Source of the DNA: Chamaecrista fasciculata
Lineage: Eukaryota; Streptophyta; Magnoliopsida; Fabales; Fabaceae
Assembly: GCA_003254925.1 (NCBI GenBank)
Contig: QANZ01000851.1
Coordinates: forward strand, 19,816 to 83,815
DNA length: 64,000 nucleotides
Direction: 5' to 3'
The notes below the pieces were generated by a model. That model did no database searches. It was given only the letters and a program-made list of their open reading frames with translations, and was not told the DNA's origin. Of the stretch, positions 24,139-36,544 are shown piece by piece. The position numbers and the translations under genes are program-made. Each line of letters opens with the position of its first letter. Position 1 is the first letter of the stretch.

Positions 24139-27100
24139 ATGGCTCTTCGCATACTTACCTCCATTCAAACTTGTAATCACTTGCCAACGCTCTCATCACC
24201 ACAAACAAAATCCCTAGTTTCAAGAAAGAACAAGTCTTGTGCTCTTCTTAGCATTCTATGCAAAGCTTCAACTGTTGATGATGTTTCCACTAATCAAAGC
24301 TCTGTTCGTCGATCTCCAAACTTTCAACCTTCCATTTGGGATTCTGATTATATCCTCTCATTAAGAAGTGAATATGGGGTATGCTTGATTTTAACTCTTG
24401 CTTCCTTGTTTAAACATGATTTTCCAAGCTTGATATAAGTTACTAATCTGTGTATTTTAAATGATATGATATAGGAAGAAGCATACATAGAAGAAAGAGA
24501 TGGGTTGAAGCAAGAAGTAAGAACTATGATTTCAAAACTGGGAAATCCTATATATCAACTTGAGCTTATTGATATGCTGCAAAAACTTGGGATTTCTGCT
24601 CATTTTAAGCCTCAAATAACCCAGATTTTGAAAAGCACTTATAACAACAATAGCCATAACTTAAACATCAAAAGTGACCTGTATTCCACTGCTCTTCACT
24701 TCAGACTCTTAAGGCAACATGGATATTATGTCTCACAAGGTACCTCTTCTCTTTTTCTCTTTATTTAGCAGGTGACATCCATTAACAAAGGAAACAATTT
24801 TGGAAATATTTTACTTCGATAGCTCGTCCACATGTTTTTACTCCAAAAATATTTATTATATCTATTCTCTTAATGGGCCAAATATGAAAGGTACAAGACA
24901 TAATTTTTTTAAAAAAAAAAAAAAGTTATGAGAGCCACATGACAACAAGCACAGTCTCTTGTAAAATATAGGTCAAAGTTCTATTTTGCTCCCTCTGTTA
25001 TACTTTTTGTTCCAAATAGATACTTCAGTTATTTTTCGTTCCATATCGGTCCCTTTAACGTTTTCCATCCAAATTTCTATTAAAAAAAGAGAAAAAAATA
25101 AACTTTCATCCCCATAAGTTTTATTTTCTTGTATTAAAGTCCTTTTCTTTTTATATTAGGATTAAAACATAAGAAAAGGAAGTATATTAAGATTTTAAGT
25201 GAATTTGTCCAAAAACACAAAATATATCTCTCTGCGGAGAATCTAGATTGCGTCGCCGTCGCCGGAAAACTTCGCCGGATCTGCCTGCTCTTAATGTCTC
25301 TCAACTCCATCTCCGGCGGCGACTTCATCGACGACATTCCAAACATAAAAAAGTACCACCTGTTCTTCGTCGTCCCCGATCTCATCATTCCGACAGAATA
25401 ATCGCGAGGTAAACCAGATTTCGGATCGGCTCTACTAGTACTACTATTAACCTTTTTGTTCAGCGAATTGCTCTGTTTTGCGTCGTTCTTCTTCGATTCT
25501 CCTCTGTGCGCATTGATGATTCTACCGCAGAAGATGATTTCCTTCTCCACCGTCGTCGATCGAGTCGCGGCAGTGAAATCTTCACTGAAGAATTCGAAGA
25601 AATCGTCGTCGTCGTCGAATTTGGAATAGGAATCATCGGATTGAGATGAATCGCCGCCGGTGATCGGAAGATCAGAGAGAGAAAGAGTCTCTTCTGCTTC
25701 GAATGGATCCTTCTGCTTCCTGGTATGAGTGAAATTCATCAGTCATCATGATGGAAAACGAAAGAGGAAAATGAGAAGAGTGTGTATGGAGAGAGAGAGA
25801 TTTTGTGTTTTGGACAAATTTACTTAAAATCTTAATTTATTTCTTTTTCTTACGTTTTGATCCTAATATAAAAAGAAAAGGACTTTAATACAAGAAAATA
25901 AAACTTTTGGGGATAAAAGTTTATTTTTCCTCTTTTTTAAACGGAAATTTGGATGGAAAAAGTTAGAGGGACCAACTTTGACAAGTTTTGGATAACTGAG
26001 GGACCAATATGAAACGAAAAATAACTGAAGGACCTATTTGGAACAATGAGCATAACAGAGGGACCAAAATAGGACTTTGCCTAAAATATAAATAAAAATA
26101 AATAAATAAAATCATGTCTTGCACCTACCACATATGATTTACGTTAACCTAAGAGCCACGAATTTTAGATCGAAAGACATCATAAATAAATAAATAAATA
26201 AATAAATAAATGGGGTAGATTTTAAATTAGTCCTAAATATTTTATTTGTTTCAAATTGATCTACATATTTTTATTATTTCTCAAATTGGTGTTGTCATAT
26301 ATCCCCGTTTCAAGTTCGAATGTTACATGTTGTGTTTAATAAATTCATTCTCCAATTGATTCCTTATTTCAAATCTAAATACGACGATATCGACAATATA
26401 TATTAACATTTGAAGAGTTTTTTCTTCCCAATTGAGACTGTTAGCAAATGAGTCCAAATAGTATCTCAAAGTAAGTTTAAGACAATATTTTCAAGATTTG
26501 TCACTTTTGATTCACATTTAATAGTTATAAACCAATTTGAGAAATAATAGAAACATGTAGAACTAGTCTAAAACAAAAAAAACATTTAGAACCAATTTGA
26601 AATTTATCTCATACATCAGGGACCAATTTGAGGTTTTGACAAAAAAATTTTGATTAGTTTTTTTCAAATAAAAACATCTGCAAGTGCAATTAAAGTAAAA
26701 AAGTCCAATTTCAGTGTTGTTTTCAGTACTATGTCTAATAATCGAAATGGTTATTTCCAGATGTTTTCAATAAATTTCAAGATGACAAGGGAAACTTCAA
26801 AATGGACCTTTCGGTTGATATTAAGGGTATGTTATCATTGTACCAAGCCTCTTTTCTTTCATTGGAAGGTGAAAAGGTACTAGAAGAAGCAAGAGAATTT
26901 AGCTCAAGACATCTAAAAGAGTTTGTGAAGCAGAACAACAAAGACATTAGTAATGAGATATTATCAGTATTGGTGAGTCATGCCTTAGAAATTCCCTTAC
27001 ATTGGAGGGTACCAAGGGTGGAAGCAAGGTGGTTCATAAATCTTTTTGAAAACCAAAATATGATCAGCATTATCACACCATCTTTGCTCAAGCTTGCTAA

Positions 27101-27429
27101 ATTGGATTTCAATATGGTACAACTCAAACACCAACAAGACCTCAAGTATGCATTAAAGTGGTGCAAAAAAATAAGACTTGGAGAAAAGCTGAGTTTTGCA
27201 AGGGATAGACCAGTAGAAAATTTCTTTTGGACTGTGGGTATGGCCCCTCAGCCACAACTTGCTCATTTTAGAAGAACAATGACAAAGGTCAATGTCCTAA
27301 TAACCACCATCGATGATATTTATGATGCATATGGCACACTGCAAGAACTACAGCTCTTCACAGATGTGGTTGACAGGTTAGGGATATTGTCTGTTCATGC
27401 AAAATCTATAAATATACATATATGAATAG

Positions 27430-27462
<33 letters not shown>

Positions 27463-28967
27463 AAGGCTTAAAAGATATACGAATAATGAATTAATTGACA
27501 TCTAGATTCTTGAAAGTCAAGTTTATAAAATTTTTTTGCATAAAAGTCATTAAACTAATACATATTTGCCTTTTCACCCCATTTTGCAGTCTTCATCTAA
27601 TAGAACAGAGTTTTTAGATGACAAGATAGTCCTTATAAATTTATCCCCATATGAAAACAAGTCCTTAAATTTTAGTTTTACTATACAAATCAATTATTTG
27701 ATAGAAAAGACTATTTTAAATGTTTGAAATTTTGAATAATTGTCCTATATTATTCATATATTGAAGTTGTAAAGTCTCCGCATAGAAGCGTCCCATATAA
27801 TTTTATGAATTGAAACATAAAAATTAGTCTTGATTAAATTATTGTCTTGTATATCTTTTAATAACAAAATATATGTTTTCTTTTTTTCTTTTTCTTCAAT
27901 ATCTTTCAATTGTGACCCCCTATAGTTAATTTAGTACTATTTTTGTTTGTTCTTTCTAGATGGGATGTAAATGCTATAGATGTTCTCCCAGAGTATATGA
28001 AAACATGTTTTCTTGCACTTAATGACCTTGTCAATGAAGTGACTTTTGACATCCTAAAACAAAGTGGTTACGACGTCAATCCTTGTCTCAAGAGAGTGGT
28101 ATGCTTTTAATCTATTTATGTTTTATTTTCACATTCATGCTTAAACTTAAATCATTAATGAGATGACTCTCTAATTCATTATTATACTATTGTGTCTTTC
28201 TTTTGTTTTACTTTCAGTGGGCTGATCTTTGCAAATCATATATGGTTGAGGCAAAATGGTATTCTAAAGATTATATACCAAGCCTTCAAGAATACATGGA
28301 AAATGCATGGATCTCAATTAGTACACCTCTCTCACTTGTTCATACTTACTTTTTGATTCCCAATTCAATGAGAAAACAAGACTTGGATTGCTTACAACAA
28401 TACCCAAACCTTATTCGCTATACAGCAACCATTTTTCGTCTAGTCAATGACTTGGGAACATCCGAGGTACCATGAAAAAGAAGGTTAAGTTATTTTATTG
28501 ATAATTGATTTTTGAAAACAAGGGGAGGATAACTCAATCTCTAATCCAAACATAATCGTAAGGACCAAAAAAAACAATTTTAACATTCTTTCAATTAGTC
28601 ACCAATATGTCTTTGCAAGCAATGTGGTGATGTTATTTTCTTTGTAATATGTGTTTGTCAGCGTGAAAAGGAGACAGGTGACATTCCCAAATCAATTAAG
28701 TGCTACATGAATGAAACAGGAGCTTCCGAAGGCAAAGCTGGTGAGCATATAAAGAGTATGATATGCAATACATGGAAGAAGATGAATGAAGAAGTTGCAA
28801 ATTCTTCATTCTCTCCAACTTACAAAGAAATTGCTCTCAACCATGTGAGGGCGGCTCTGTATATGTACCAACATGGAGATGGCCATACTGTGCAAGATCC
28901 TCAGACTAAGAACCGGATATTATCATTACTTTTCCACCCTGTTCCTATGATTTCTACAAGAAACTGA
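24139..28967 (+). CDS. Plastid terpene synthase, TPS-b type
   Basis: A class I terpene cyclase of about 604 residues, probably a plastid monoterpene (or hemiterpene) synthase; the product cannot be read from sequence. Exons are 24139-24378, 24475-24739, 26761-27376, 27960-28098, 28218-28466 and 28662-28967. A serine/threonine/lysine-rich transit peptide of about 55 residues precedes RR(x)8W (R57-R58, W67). FARDRP lies near 314 and the metal-binding DDIYD at about 353-357. The second metal motif NDLGTSERE is split by an intron. The 139- and 249-bp exons match usual TPS sizes, whereas the 616-bp exon 3 corresponds to two exons in most TPS-b genes, so one intron appears lost. Intron 2 is inflated by two transposons. 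No disabling mutation is seen. Confidence 0.93.
24971..26081. mobile_element. Pack-MULE in terpene synthase intron 2
   Basis: A 1111-bp element with perfect 9-bp duplications TAAAATATA (24962-24970 and 26082-26090). The left arm (to about 25235) and right arm (from about 25789) are inverted, with ends GGTCAAAG.. and ..CTTTGCC. It is the same broad family as the elements at 3253 and 8618, with GGTCCC-type subterminal motifs. The centre holds a captured host coding region read on the minus strand. It lies in the intron in antisense to the terpene synthase. Confidence 0.93.
25134..25739 (-). pseudogene. Captured plant gene frame, 201 residues, tail from the transposon
   Basis: An open frame starting MNFTHTRKQKDPFEAEE, with SLSDLPITGG, a serine/aspartate-rich region (FDDDDDFFEFFSEDF), EIIFCGRIINAHRG and KNRWYFFMFG..PPEMELRDIKSRQ. 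This layout resembles uncharacterised plant proteins related to membrane-associated kinase regulators; I am not sure of the family. About the last 33 residues are encoded by the transposon arm (below 25235), so the donor gene is 3'-truncated. No promoter of its own is evident. It is probably a gene fragment with no function, but the frame is intact. Confidence 0.6.
26180..26212. repeat. (TAAA)n microsatellite
   Basis: About eight AAAT units in terpene synthase intron 2, abutting the next MITE. Confidence 0.85.
26213..26640. mobile_element. MULE-like MITE in terpene synthase intron 2
   Basis: Inverted ends GGGTAGATTTTAAATTAGTCC and GGACCAATTTGAGGTTTTGAC enclose about 428 bp with internal AATTGG-type repeats. 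It is related to the outer element at 40320-42495. I found no convincing target duplication, perhaps because the left end lies in the TAAA repeat. Confidence 0.65.
27430..27462. repeat. (TA)n microsatellite
   Basis: A TA-repeat tract in terpene synthase intron 3. Confidence 0.9.
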
Positions 28968-29846
28968 AGTTCAATTGTGATCTTTTATCTATAATGTAAA
29001 CTTGCATCATCGAAGGTACTGTTATCTTCACCCCTTACAAAATGTCATAAACAGATCCTTTCAAGGGGTCAAATGGAGCAAGATGTTGTTAGATACCTTT
29101 ACAAAACTCAACTGCTAAGATCAACACACCACTTCATAAATTTTGATTTTCTCCCATAATTTTAGGAACCGACAAATTTGTTCCCACAAACACAAACTAT
29201 TTCATAAAACGTATGAAGATATTATTGGGTCCGACACTTGACAGACAATATTGAGGGAAACGAGTTGATTGTGCGTCATGACAGAGTCACTATCATGTCT
29301 TAAGTGTCAGACACATAATACACCTAAAGATATCAAGATATGTCTGTTTGTGCTGTAATGATTAAATCCATATATTTCTTCTTTCATCTTAGTCCACGGG
29401 AAGCAGAAAAATCCAGAATTAGTGTGTGTCAATGCGTGCGTGTGTTTGTGTTCGTTTTTCAAATTAAGCATAATTGCATGTGCACTGTGAGTAGAACAGA
29501 GGCATATTCAGTCTTCTACTAATATAGTAATATGGAAAACATATGGCACTTTCAACGAAAAAAAACATATGGCACTTTTCTGCTTTTGATAATATACACT
29601 TCATTCAAATTACATTATATTATTCACATGAGGAGTTCCGGAGTTGGGTCATACAAGTTTTTAAATACATGACATCGTTGATATTTGAACCCAATACATC
29701 TTGTTAACTAAACTATACAACTCCATTTATGGCAAAGGTTTTATGTACCAACATCGTAGTTGATTATTTACCAGCATGAATTACAAATTGAGACAACAAA
29801 TCACATATTACAAGTACTTACGAGGATGGCGAATCAAATAACTAAC
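28968..29846. other. Convergent spacer between terpene synthase and ATG8
   Basis: It holds both 3' UTRs and AT-rich spacer with one micro-insertion. The stretch 29640-29760 read on the minus strand has GGGTTCAAATATC and TAGTTTAGTTAACAAG, vaguely SINE-like, but without tail or duplication. Confidence 0.4.
29553..29565 (+). mobile_element. Micro-insertion CAACG-A(8), 13-bp duplication
   Basis: The insert lies between perfect copies of CATATGGCACTTT at 29540-29552 and 29566-29578. Confidence 0.7.
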
Positions 29847-30796
29847 TTAGCCAAAGGTTTTCTCACTGCTGTAACACATATAAAGAAATCCGTCATCATC
29901 CTTGTAAGCCTTGTAGATGCCATCCATAAGACTTGCTGTAAATTAAGAGTTATGGACATAACATATTAGCATGATAAAAGAAGAGAAAAGACTGAATGAC
30001 TTAAGCAAGATTTATAGAAAAGGCACATTACCGGTCTGAGGTAAGGTGTTCTTGACAAATACAAACAGAGCTTTCCCAGAAGTCAAATGTAGCCTACTAC
30101 TCAAAATGTGTATAAACTGCCCAACAGACATATCTCGAGGAACCATATATCTATCACGCAAAATGCAAAGATATCAGACAATTCCGCAAGAGTGCTTAAA
30201 CTTATTAAATAGCCAACAGCAACTACTTGGAGTATGAATTCACAGAGTGCATTATTTTTCAATCTAAAGATGCAGAACAGTATCCGTCCGTTACAAGAAT
30301 GGCCAATTTCATATGGTACCATCAAATATTAGCCTGTAATTCTGTCTATGAATAAGAAAACATAACGTCAAATCTAAAACTTCTTATGTCAAGTCTTCAT
30401 CCACCCACAAGCAAAATAATAAATATGTTAGCTGCGCTGAAATGAACAATAGGAACTTCGGAATAAACTATTGAAGCTTAATGCGGTAATTGTATATGTT
30501 AAATTAACGCAAGTTGCTATTTTAGCTGAACAACTATAGCTTTCAAAAATATTAAAGTCAACTATACAGTAAGAACTTAGAACCTACTTCTTCTTGTCCA
30601 AATCAGGTAGGTCTGTCCTAGAATATTTCTCAATGATTACCTGCAATAAATCATATATAAACAAAATCCATAAGACCGTTCAACTATCAACCCCATTAAT
30701 CTCGCATGAAAAAGTCAGATGTTTTCGTCCCATTCACGCCCATTTTAGCGATCGCGGTATGGAATATACAATGCGTAGGTCCACCCACTATAAATA

Positions 30797-30834
<38 letters not shown>

Positions 30835-31308
30835 CTCTTATTCAGGATGTTGAAACAATAAAAATAGAGGCCTTCGAAAGTTTGTTGGATGCAATAATAT
30901 GAATGTCTGGAAAGAAGCAAGTAAACGGAAATTTGAATGAAAGAGGAGTTCTAAATTGCAGGGAAGCGATTGAAAATTAAAATTAGGAAACTAGAAATCA
31001 ACAACAAGCACCGAACAAGGAAACCTAATTATTGTCCGGACAAAGATAAGAATTGAATTCCCTGAACATCACAGAAACATATGAAAGTAAGCGATGTCTT
31101 ACGGGTACTCGATCCGGATATTTCACTAAGATACTTTGGGACTCTTTCACTCGTTCATCTGCACCGAAAACAAGACAAAACAAATACATGAACAATAATG
31201 CAAGACAGTTTTAGAATTTGACGAAGAAAGAAGATAAAAAGAGATGATCTCGTAATAGTAGAAATTAGAAAACATACCGAATGAGAACTCGTTCTTGAAG
31301 GACTTCAT
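29847..31308 (-). CDS. ATG8: Autophagy-related protein 8, ATG8h/ATG8i type
   Basis: ATG8 is the ubiquitin-like protein conjugated to phosphatidylethanolamine on autophagosome membranes. Exons on the minus strand are 31308-31278, 31158-31103, 30640-30588, 30150-30032 and 29935-29847, giving 115 residues. Visible motifs are [78 protein letters not shown] and [17 protein letters not shown]. The protein ends exactly at the conjugating glycine. That is typical of the plant ATG8h/i clade and means no ATG4 cleavage should be needed before lipidation. The short first exon is supported by its donor CG|GTATGT and the phase. No damage seen. Confidence 0.95.
30800..30832. repeat. (TA)n microsatellite
   Basis: A pure AT dinucleotide tract of about 32 bases in ATG8 intron 2. 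Confidence 0.95.
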
Positions 31309-31568
31309 CTTCGTCGATAATAACTTTTGCTTCGATTGAGCTCCACGAAAGATGGGAAATCGGAGAGAAACAAAATCTGAGAATGCGATGAAGATGATTT
31401 TCCCGAGAAAACAAGAAACAGAAACTTGCGAGAAAATTTGAAGGAAGGAACAGAGTGGAATTATATAGAATGGATAATGGATATTCTTTCCGTTTACGAA
31501 ATCGTTTTTCTCTTTGCTTCCTTCTTCCCTTAGCTCGCTAACTTCTCTAACTTCCATAAAATAATCAA

Positions 31569-32012
31569 GGCTAAAGTGCACTTTTGGTCCCATAACTTTG
31601 ACAAATGTCTCAATTTGATCCCATAACTTTTTGTTGCAATTTTAGTCTCATAACTTTGGCAAGGTCTCAATTTGGTCCCATAACTTTTGAAAATGTCTCA
31701 CTGTTGGTCCCAAGCTGATTTCCATCCATTATCTGCCGTTAATTCCACTTCACCCATATTTTTTACGTTATCATCCAACTCAGTATGTTAATTCATCTTT
31801 AACGACAAAAAATGGATGGAAATCAATTTGGGACCAACGGTGGGACGTTTTCACTTTTCAGAAGTTATGGGATCAAAATTGCAACAAAAAAAATTATATA
31901 ACCAAATTGAAACCTTTGCCAACATTATGGGACTAAAATTGCAACAAAAAAAATTATGGGACCAAAATGAGACTTTTTCCAAAATTATGGGACCAAAATT
32001 GCACTTTAACCA
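31569..32012. mobile_element. MULE-like MITE upstream of ATG8
   Basis: An inverted-repeat element of about 444 bp with ends GGCTAAAGTGCAC and its near-complement ending CTTTAACC. Arms have TTTGGTCCCATAACTTTT-type repeats, and the centre contains ATGGATGGAAATCA with its inverse. It is the same family as the gap-broken element ending at 46913. It begins 260 bp upstream of the ATG8 start codon. The target duplication is not clear. Confidence 0.8.
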
Positions 32013-34486
32013 AAATTAAAATAAGAAAAGTCTTTGAACTGTACAGCACGTTAAAAACCGGACCGGAAGAACGAAGGAAAGCCCAAAAGGCCCAATCGAG
32101 CATTCAGATCTGGGCAAGGTGTTGCCAGAAGCCCAATAATCAAATTTTGGGTCTTACTTCTTCGCTGACGTCACACTCTTATTTAGGCCCAATAAAAAAG
32201 AGAACGTGTATTTGTTGGGCCCACAAGACATTCCATCATGTGCGAAAGTTATATTTGAGGTAGGCCCATCGGGTTTTGTCTTTTTCGATGCGTTGGTGAA
32301 GTTGTGGTAGTTGACAATTGACTACTCTTGAATGACCCAAAACTATAGTTAAAAAAATCAACCACGTGGCCCACTAAAAATAGTGCATTAAGGAAAATTC
32401 CAAATATTAATGTGACTCTTAAGCAGGTAATAAGGTTGTGTATAACTTAACTTTTATCTTTATTCAAACGTGTGTTTGTATTTAAATGAAATAGCGACAC
32501 ACTCAAATTATTTAGAGATAGAGGATGATTTCATGCCACCTATAGTAACAACAAACAATATCACTTTTTCACGAAAATTCCTAAATAATTTATATTGTTT
32601 TTATATAAGAAGAAAAGCGTAAAAGTTATTGACATTTCAAAGAATTTCAAAAAATAATATAAAAGTTAACAACAAACAATATAACATTTCGTAAATGTTG
32701 ATATAAAATTTATTAACTTATCACAAATATTTTTATTATTTTAATATATAATAAAATAATAAATCTTAATTTTTTGATGATTTTATACATTTTTAAAATT
32801 TAAATTCTAAAATATATTTAGATATCTATTAAAATAAGCAAAGTCATTAATAACATATATGTTTATATAATTAATTTTAGAACTTTAATTCAACCAATTT
32901 CTATTTTCCCTAAAATAACCTAACGAATTAGTTAAGAGTTAAGATTTAAGGTTAAAAGAGTGCATTTCAATTCTACAACTTGACCTACAGTTGTAAAACA
33001 AAAATTCAACCCATTAGTTGGTAGATTAACTTACCAACTCATTATTTTTTTTTAAAAGAAAATATGTAATTTCTATATTTAAATTATATATTTTTTAATT
33101 AATATGTTTTAACATTACATTCTTTAATAATTACGAATATATAAAATTTATTTTTGTATAATAATATCATTTTTAATTTAATTTTTATTATAGATATATA
33201 ATATTGTTATTATTTTATAGTTTTATAGTATATTTAAAGTTTATTTTTTATTTTGTAATTGTATAATAATGATATTTGATGTTTTTAAAATGATATTATT
33301 TATGGTGTGTTTAAAAGAATAATTAAAAAATAGTTAAATAGATTAGGCAAGTTAATCTAACTCGTCAATTTAATGAGTTAAATTAGTAAAATTTTGACCT
33401 ATCAAAAATTAAGTTATTATAAGTTATAATTTCTAATAAACTTACTTAAATGAACCAGATTTATTATCTTTCACACCTCTTTTTTTTTTTTTGATGATAT
33501 TATCTTTCACACCTCTAATAATCTATTAAGTTGTCCATAATTATAAGTTATAAGCACATTATTTTTAAAGTCCTACTTACAATATGCATGTGAATTATTT
33601 ATTATAATACAAGCCGGGTTTTCAATGCGATTAAGAATAATTTTGAATAATGAATCTAAGCACATGTTTTTTTGCTGCTTACTTAAAAAGAAAAGAAAAG
33701 AAAAGGTAGATCCCATTGTTGAATATGTTTGTGCCAAGTGATCAGCCATGACTCATGAGTCCAATCACACTGACACAGTGTCACTGATGTCATATTAATA
33801 TAAATTTAACGGCTAAGAGTATTTATAGTTAATTAATTTACTAGTGGCTGATAAATAAGAAATATGTCTCATTGAGAGATGAATATTATCTCCTACAAAG
33901 AAGCCAAATTAAATAGATTTAATATACCAAACATATTTAATCAAATACGAACAAAAATATAAATATGTCATTGTTTTCTGAAAAATTATTAGACCAAATT
34001 GTTTAAGAATTAAATCAATCAACTATAAAAGGTATACATTTTACTTATTTGCAATTAAACTTCAATAAGTATACTTATTGAGAGGCATGTTTACTTTTAG
34101 TGTCTAACAATATTTTTAATAAATATATATATGAGAAATAAATACATTTAGATATTTATTTGTAATAATTATTTCTTTCATCTTTAAAAACAGTAATATC
34201 CAAAGAATCTACCTAAATTTTAGGGAAAAAAACATGTCTTTTTCATCTGGGTCTGGTTGGACGAGGATGTTGCACCATAATATACCAACCCCACTAAATA
34301 GAAGTAATGAATGGTCAAGCATGGTAGGAAATTTCAATTTTTTATGAGTTTCCATTCAAAACTTCTTGATTACTTTTTTTGAGTTTGGTAACCTTTTTCA
34401 TTCTTTATGTTTAGTGGCTTACCTATCTATTCACTAGCTTATATATGAATTAGTGTGTTTATTCCAAACACTTGGACTCGTACATA
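32013..34486. other. AT-rich intergenic block
   Basis: Very AT-rich sequence with no frame or RNA gene I can support. One micro-insertion at 33481-33497. Confidence 0.5.
33481..33497 (-). mobile_element. Micro-insertion, T-run plus GATGA, 19-bp duplication
   Basis: The insert lies between perfect copies of TATTATCTTTCACACCTCT at 33462-33480 and 33498-33516. On the minus strand it reads TCATC plus an A-tail. Confidence 0.8.
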
Positions 34487-34496
34487 TTTTTAAATA

Positions 34497-34674
34497 GGTC
34501 AAAAATTCATTTTGGTTCTTAATATTTACTCCAAATTCTGTTTTGGTCCTTAATGTTTTCTAAAAATTCTGTAATACATCAAGGACCAAAAATTCTGTAA
34601 ATAGAACAAAAAAATATTAAGGACCAAAAATATATTTTGAAGTAAATATTAAGGATCAAAATGATATTTTGACC
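34497..34674. mobile_element. 178-bp MULE-like MITE
   Basis: Ends GGTCAAAAATTCATTTTGG and the inverse ..CAAAATGATATTTTGACC. A perfect 10-bp duplication TTTTTAAATA flanks it (34487-34496 and 34675-34684). It has no coding capacity; it is the smallest complete MITE in the window. Confidence 0.88.
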
Positions 34675-34684
34675 TTTTTAAATA

Positions 34685-35442
34685 AAAAGATGCAAGATTT
34701 TGTTTTAAAATGGTCAAAATTGTGTGATTGACAAAATAGAATAAGAGAAATTTATACCTGTAATTTTAAAGAATTTATTATTAGACTTATATTAAAAAAG
34801 ATGAAAAATTCAAATTAATTGACATGTCAAATGTCAAATGTCAATGTTATATGATTCAATCATATATACAAAAATCTGTAAATAGTATATTTTGATTGCA
34901 TAATTTAATTATAATACCGTATTTGTTCTGTTGTTTAAAGATATGTAAATTGTAATACATAAGACATGTTAGCATAATGTGGGTGTTTCTTTCTAAGTTT
35001 GTTCTTAACTCTCCCATGATTGATATTTTATCCCTTTAAATATCAAGGAAACGTTTTTAAGAAGATTAATTGATACGAAAATATCTAATTAATTAAGAAT
35101 GATATGAAAGATATTATTATAAATACACTCCTCTCATCACGCATGAAGAATTTTAAAATCTTGATAAATTATTGCAAGTTTTTTTTTACCATTTTACCAT
35201 TTTTAGTGGTATGATATTATGCAAAAAATTATTCTGTCAATTTATTTGCCTTCTTGACTTTTTTTTTACTTGTTGTCTCGTGCATACATGCTGTTTGATT
35301 CACAAATAATAACATCTTTTTTTCTGTGTATATAATGTTCTACCTACTCTATTTATGTGATTGCTACTTTAAGATTGTGATTAATGTGGAATACAAGTAT
35401 TTTTCATGAGCATTATGATGAGTAAATTTTCTTTTTTAAAAC
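34685..35442. other. AT-rich spacer or Helitron interior
   Basis: No feature seen. It may include eroded 5' Helitron sequence, as the helicase fragment starts at its right edge. Confidence 0.35.
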
Positions 35443-36040
35443 AGTGGCATCAAGTGGAATTACATCACGGCAAATATCAGGTGGACATATCGCACACTCT
35501 AGATTTGGCTTTCTAATTAAGTGCAATGAGAAAAGTACGTGCAATATAATACAAAGCAGTGATATTGAAGAACTCATTCTACAAACTACTCTTATATGGG
35601 ACGAGCCTCCCATGACTCATCGGTACTATTTTGAGGCTCTTGATATAACATTGAAGGATATTGATGTTCATTTCCAGCTTAATGAAAATGTCACTCTAAA
35701 ATTCATTTAGCTAGAAGATTTTACAGGTCAGAAAATTTTAATTACACAAATGTTGGTTACACCTTCCAATTCTAAAGTTCCCTTCAAATTTCAACATCGT
35801 CAATTTTCACTGACTTTATCCTTTGCAATGACCATTAACAAAAGCCAAGGCCAATCATTATCAACAATTGGTCTTTATTTCCCACTTACAGTGTTTACTC
35901 ATGATCAATTGTATGTTGCATTATCTAGAATTCGCTCTAGACATGGTATTAAGATTTCACTAGCAAATTCATCCAAGGACGAATCAATAGGAAAAACTAA
36001 AAATGTTGTATATAGGGAAGTTTTCCAAAATGCCAAATGA
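35443..36040 (+). pseudogene. Helitron Pif1-like helicase remnant
   Basis: Two frames are broken pieces of a Helitron replicase/helicase C-terminal part. At 35444-35710, ASSGITSRQISGGHIAHSRF and IWDEPPMTHRYYFEALDITL correspond to helicase motifs Ia and II. At 35750-36040, FAMTINKSQGQSLSTIGLYF and HDQLYVALSRIRS correspond to the last helicase motifs. Walker A, the middle of the helicase and the Rep domain are absent, with a stop in between. Confidence 0.85.
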
Positions 36041-36513
36041 TGATATACATGAATCAATGTTTTCGTGATATGTTACTTTAGCTATTATGGAACGCTTAAT
36101 AAAAAAATATGATTTAAACATTATGGACCATTTTAATATAATTACTATTATCAATCTCATTAGAATTTTTCATGTAATATTTTGCTATTTATCACATATT
36201 GTAATGACAATTACGTACGGTAAACTTTGTAATTTATTTATGTTGGTTCACAAGTCCAATGATCCTATCCAATCTGTTATTGGCACTATATATGGTGATC
36301 TTTTAAAAATATATCAAGATGATAAATATTTTAAAGATAGAATTATCCCATTAATGTATAGAATGTTGTATACTTTGTAACTTATTGTAATAGTATAACT
36401 ATTCGTGTATCACATGAGTCAATCATTGTGAAATAACAAAATGATAAAAGTATTTTACATAAACTTAACATTCACAAATATGAAATCATTTGTAAAAATT
36501 TTTTATAGCTCAA

Positions 36514-36544
36514 CCACCCGTGCATCACACGGGTCAAACCCTAT
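36514..36544 (+). other. Helitron-type 3' hairpin (first copy)
   Basis: ACCCGTG and CACGGGT form a 7-bp stem, followed by CAAACCCTAT where a Helitron would have CTRR. It closely resembles the hairpin at 37575-37608 and probably marks the decayed 3' end of the element carrying the first helicase remnant. Confidence 0.6.

Noticed and set aside
29640..29760. Minus-strand SINE with GGGTTCAAATATC
   Set aside because: There is no A-tail and no target duplication, and the A box is poor.
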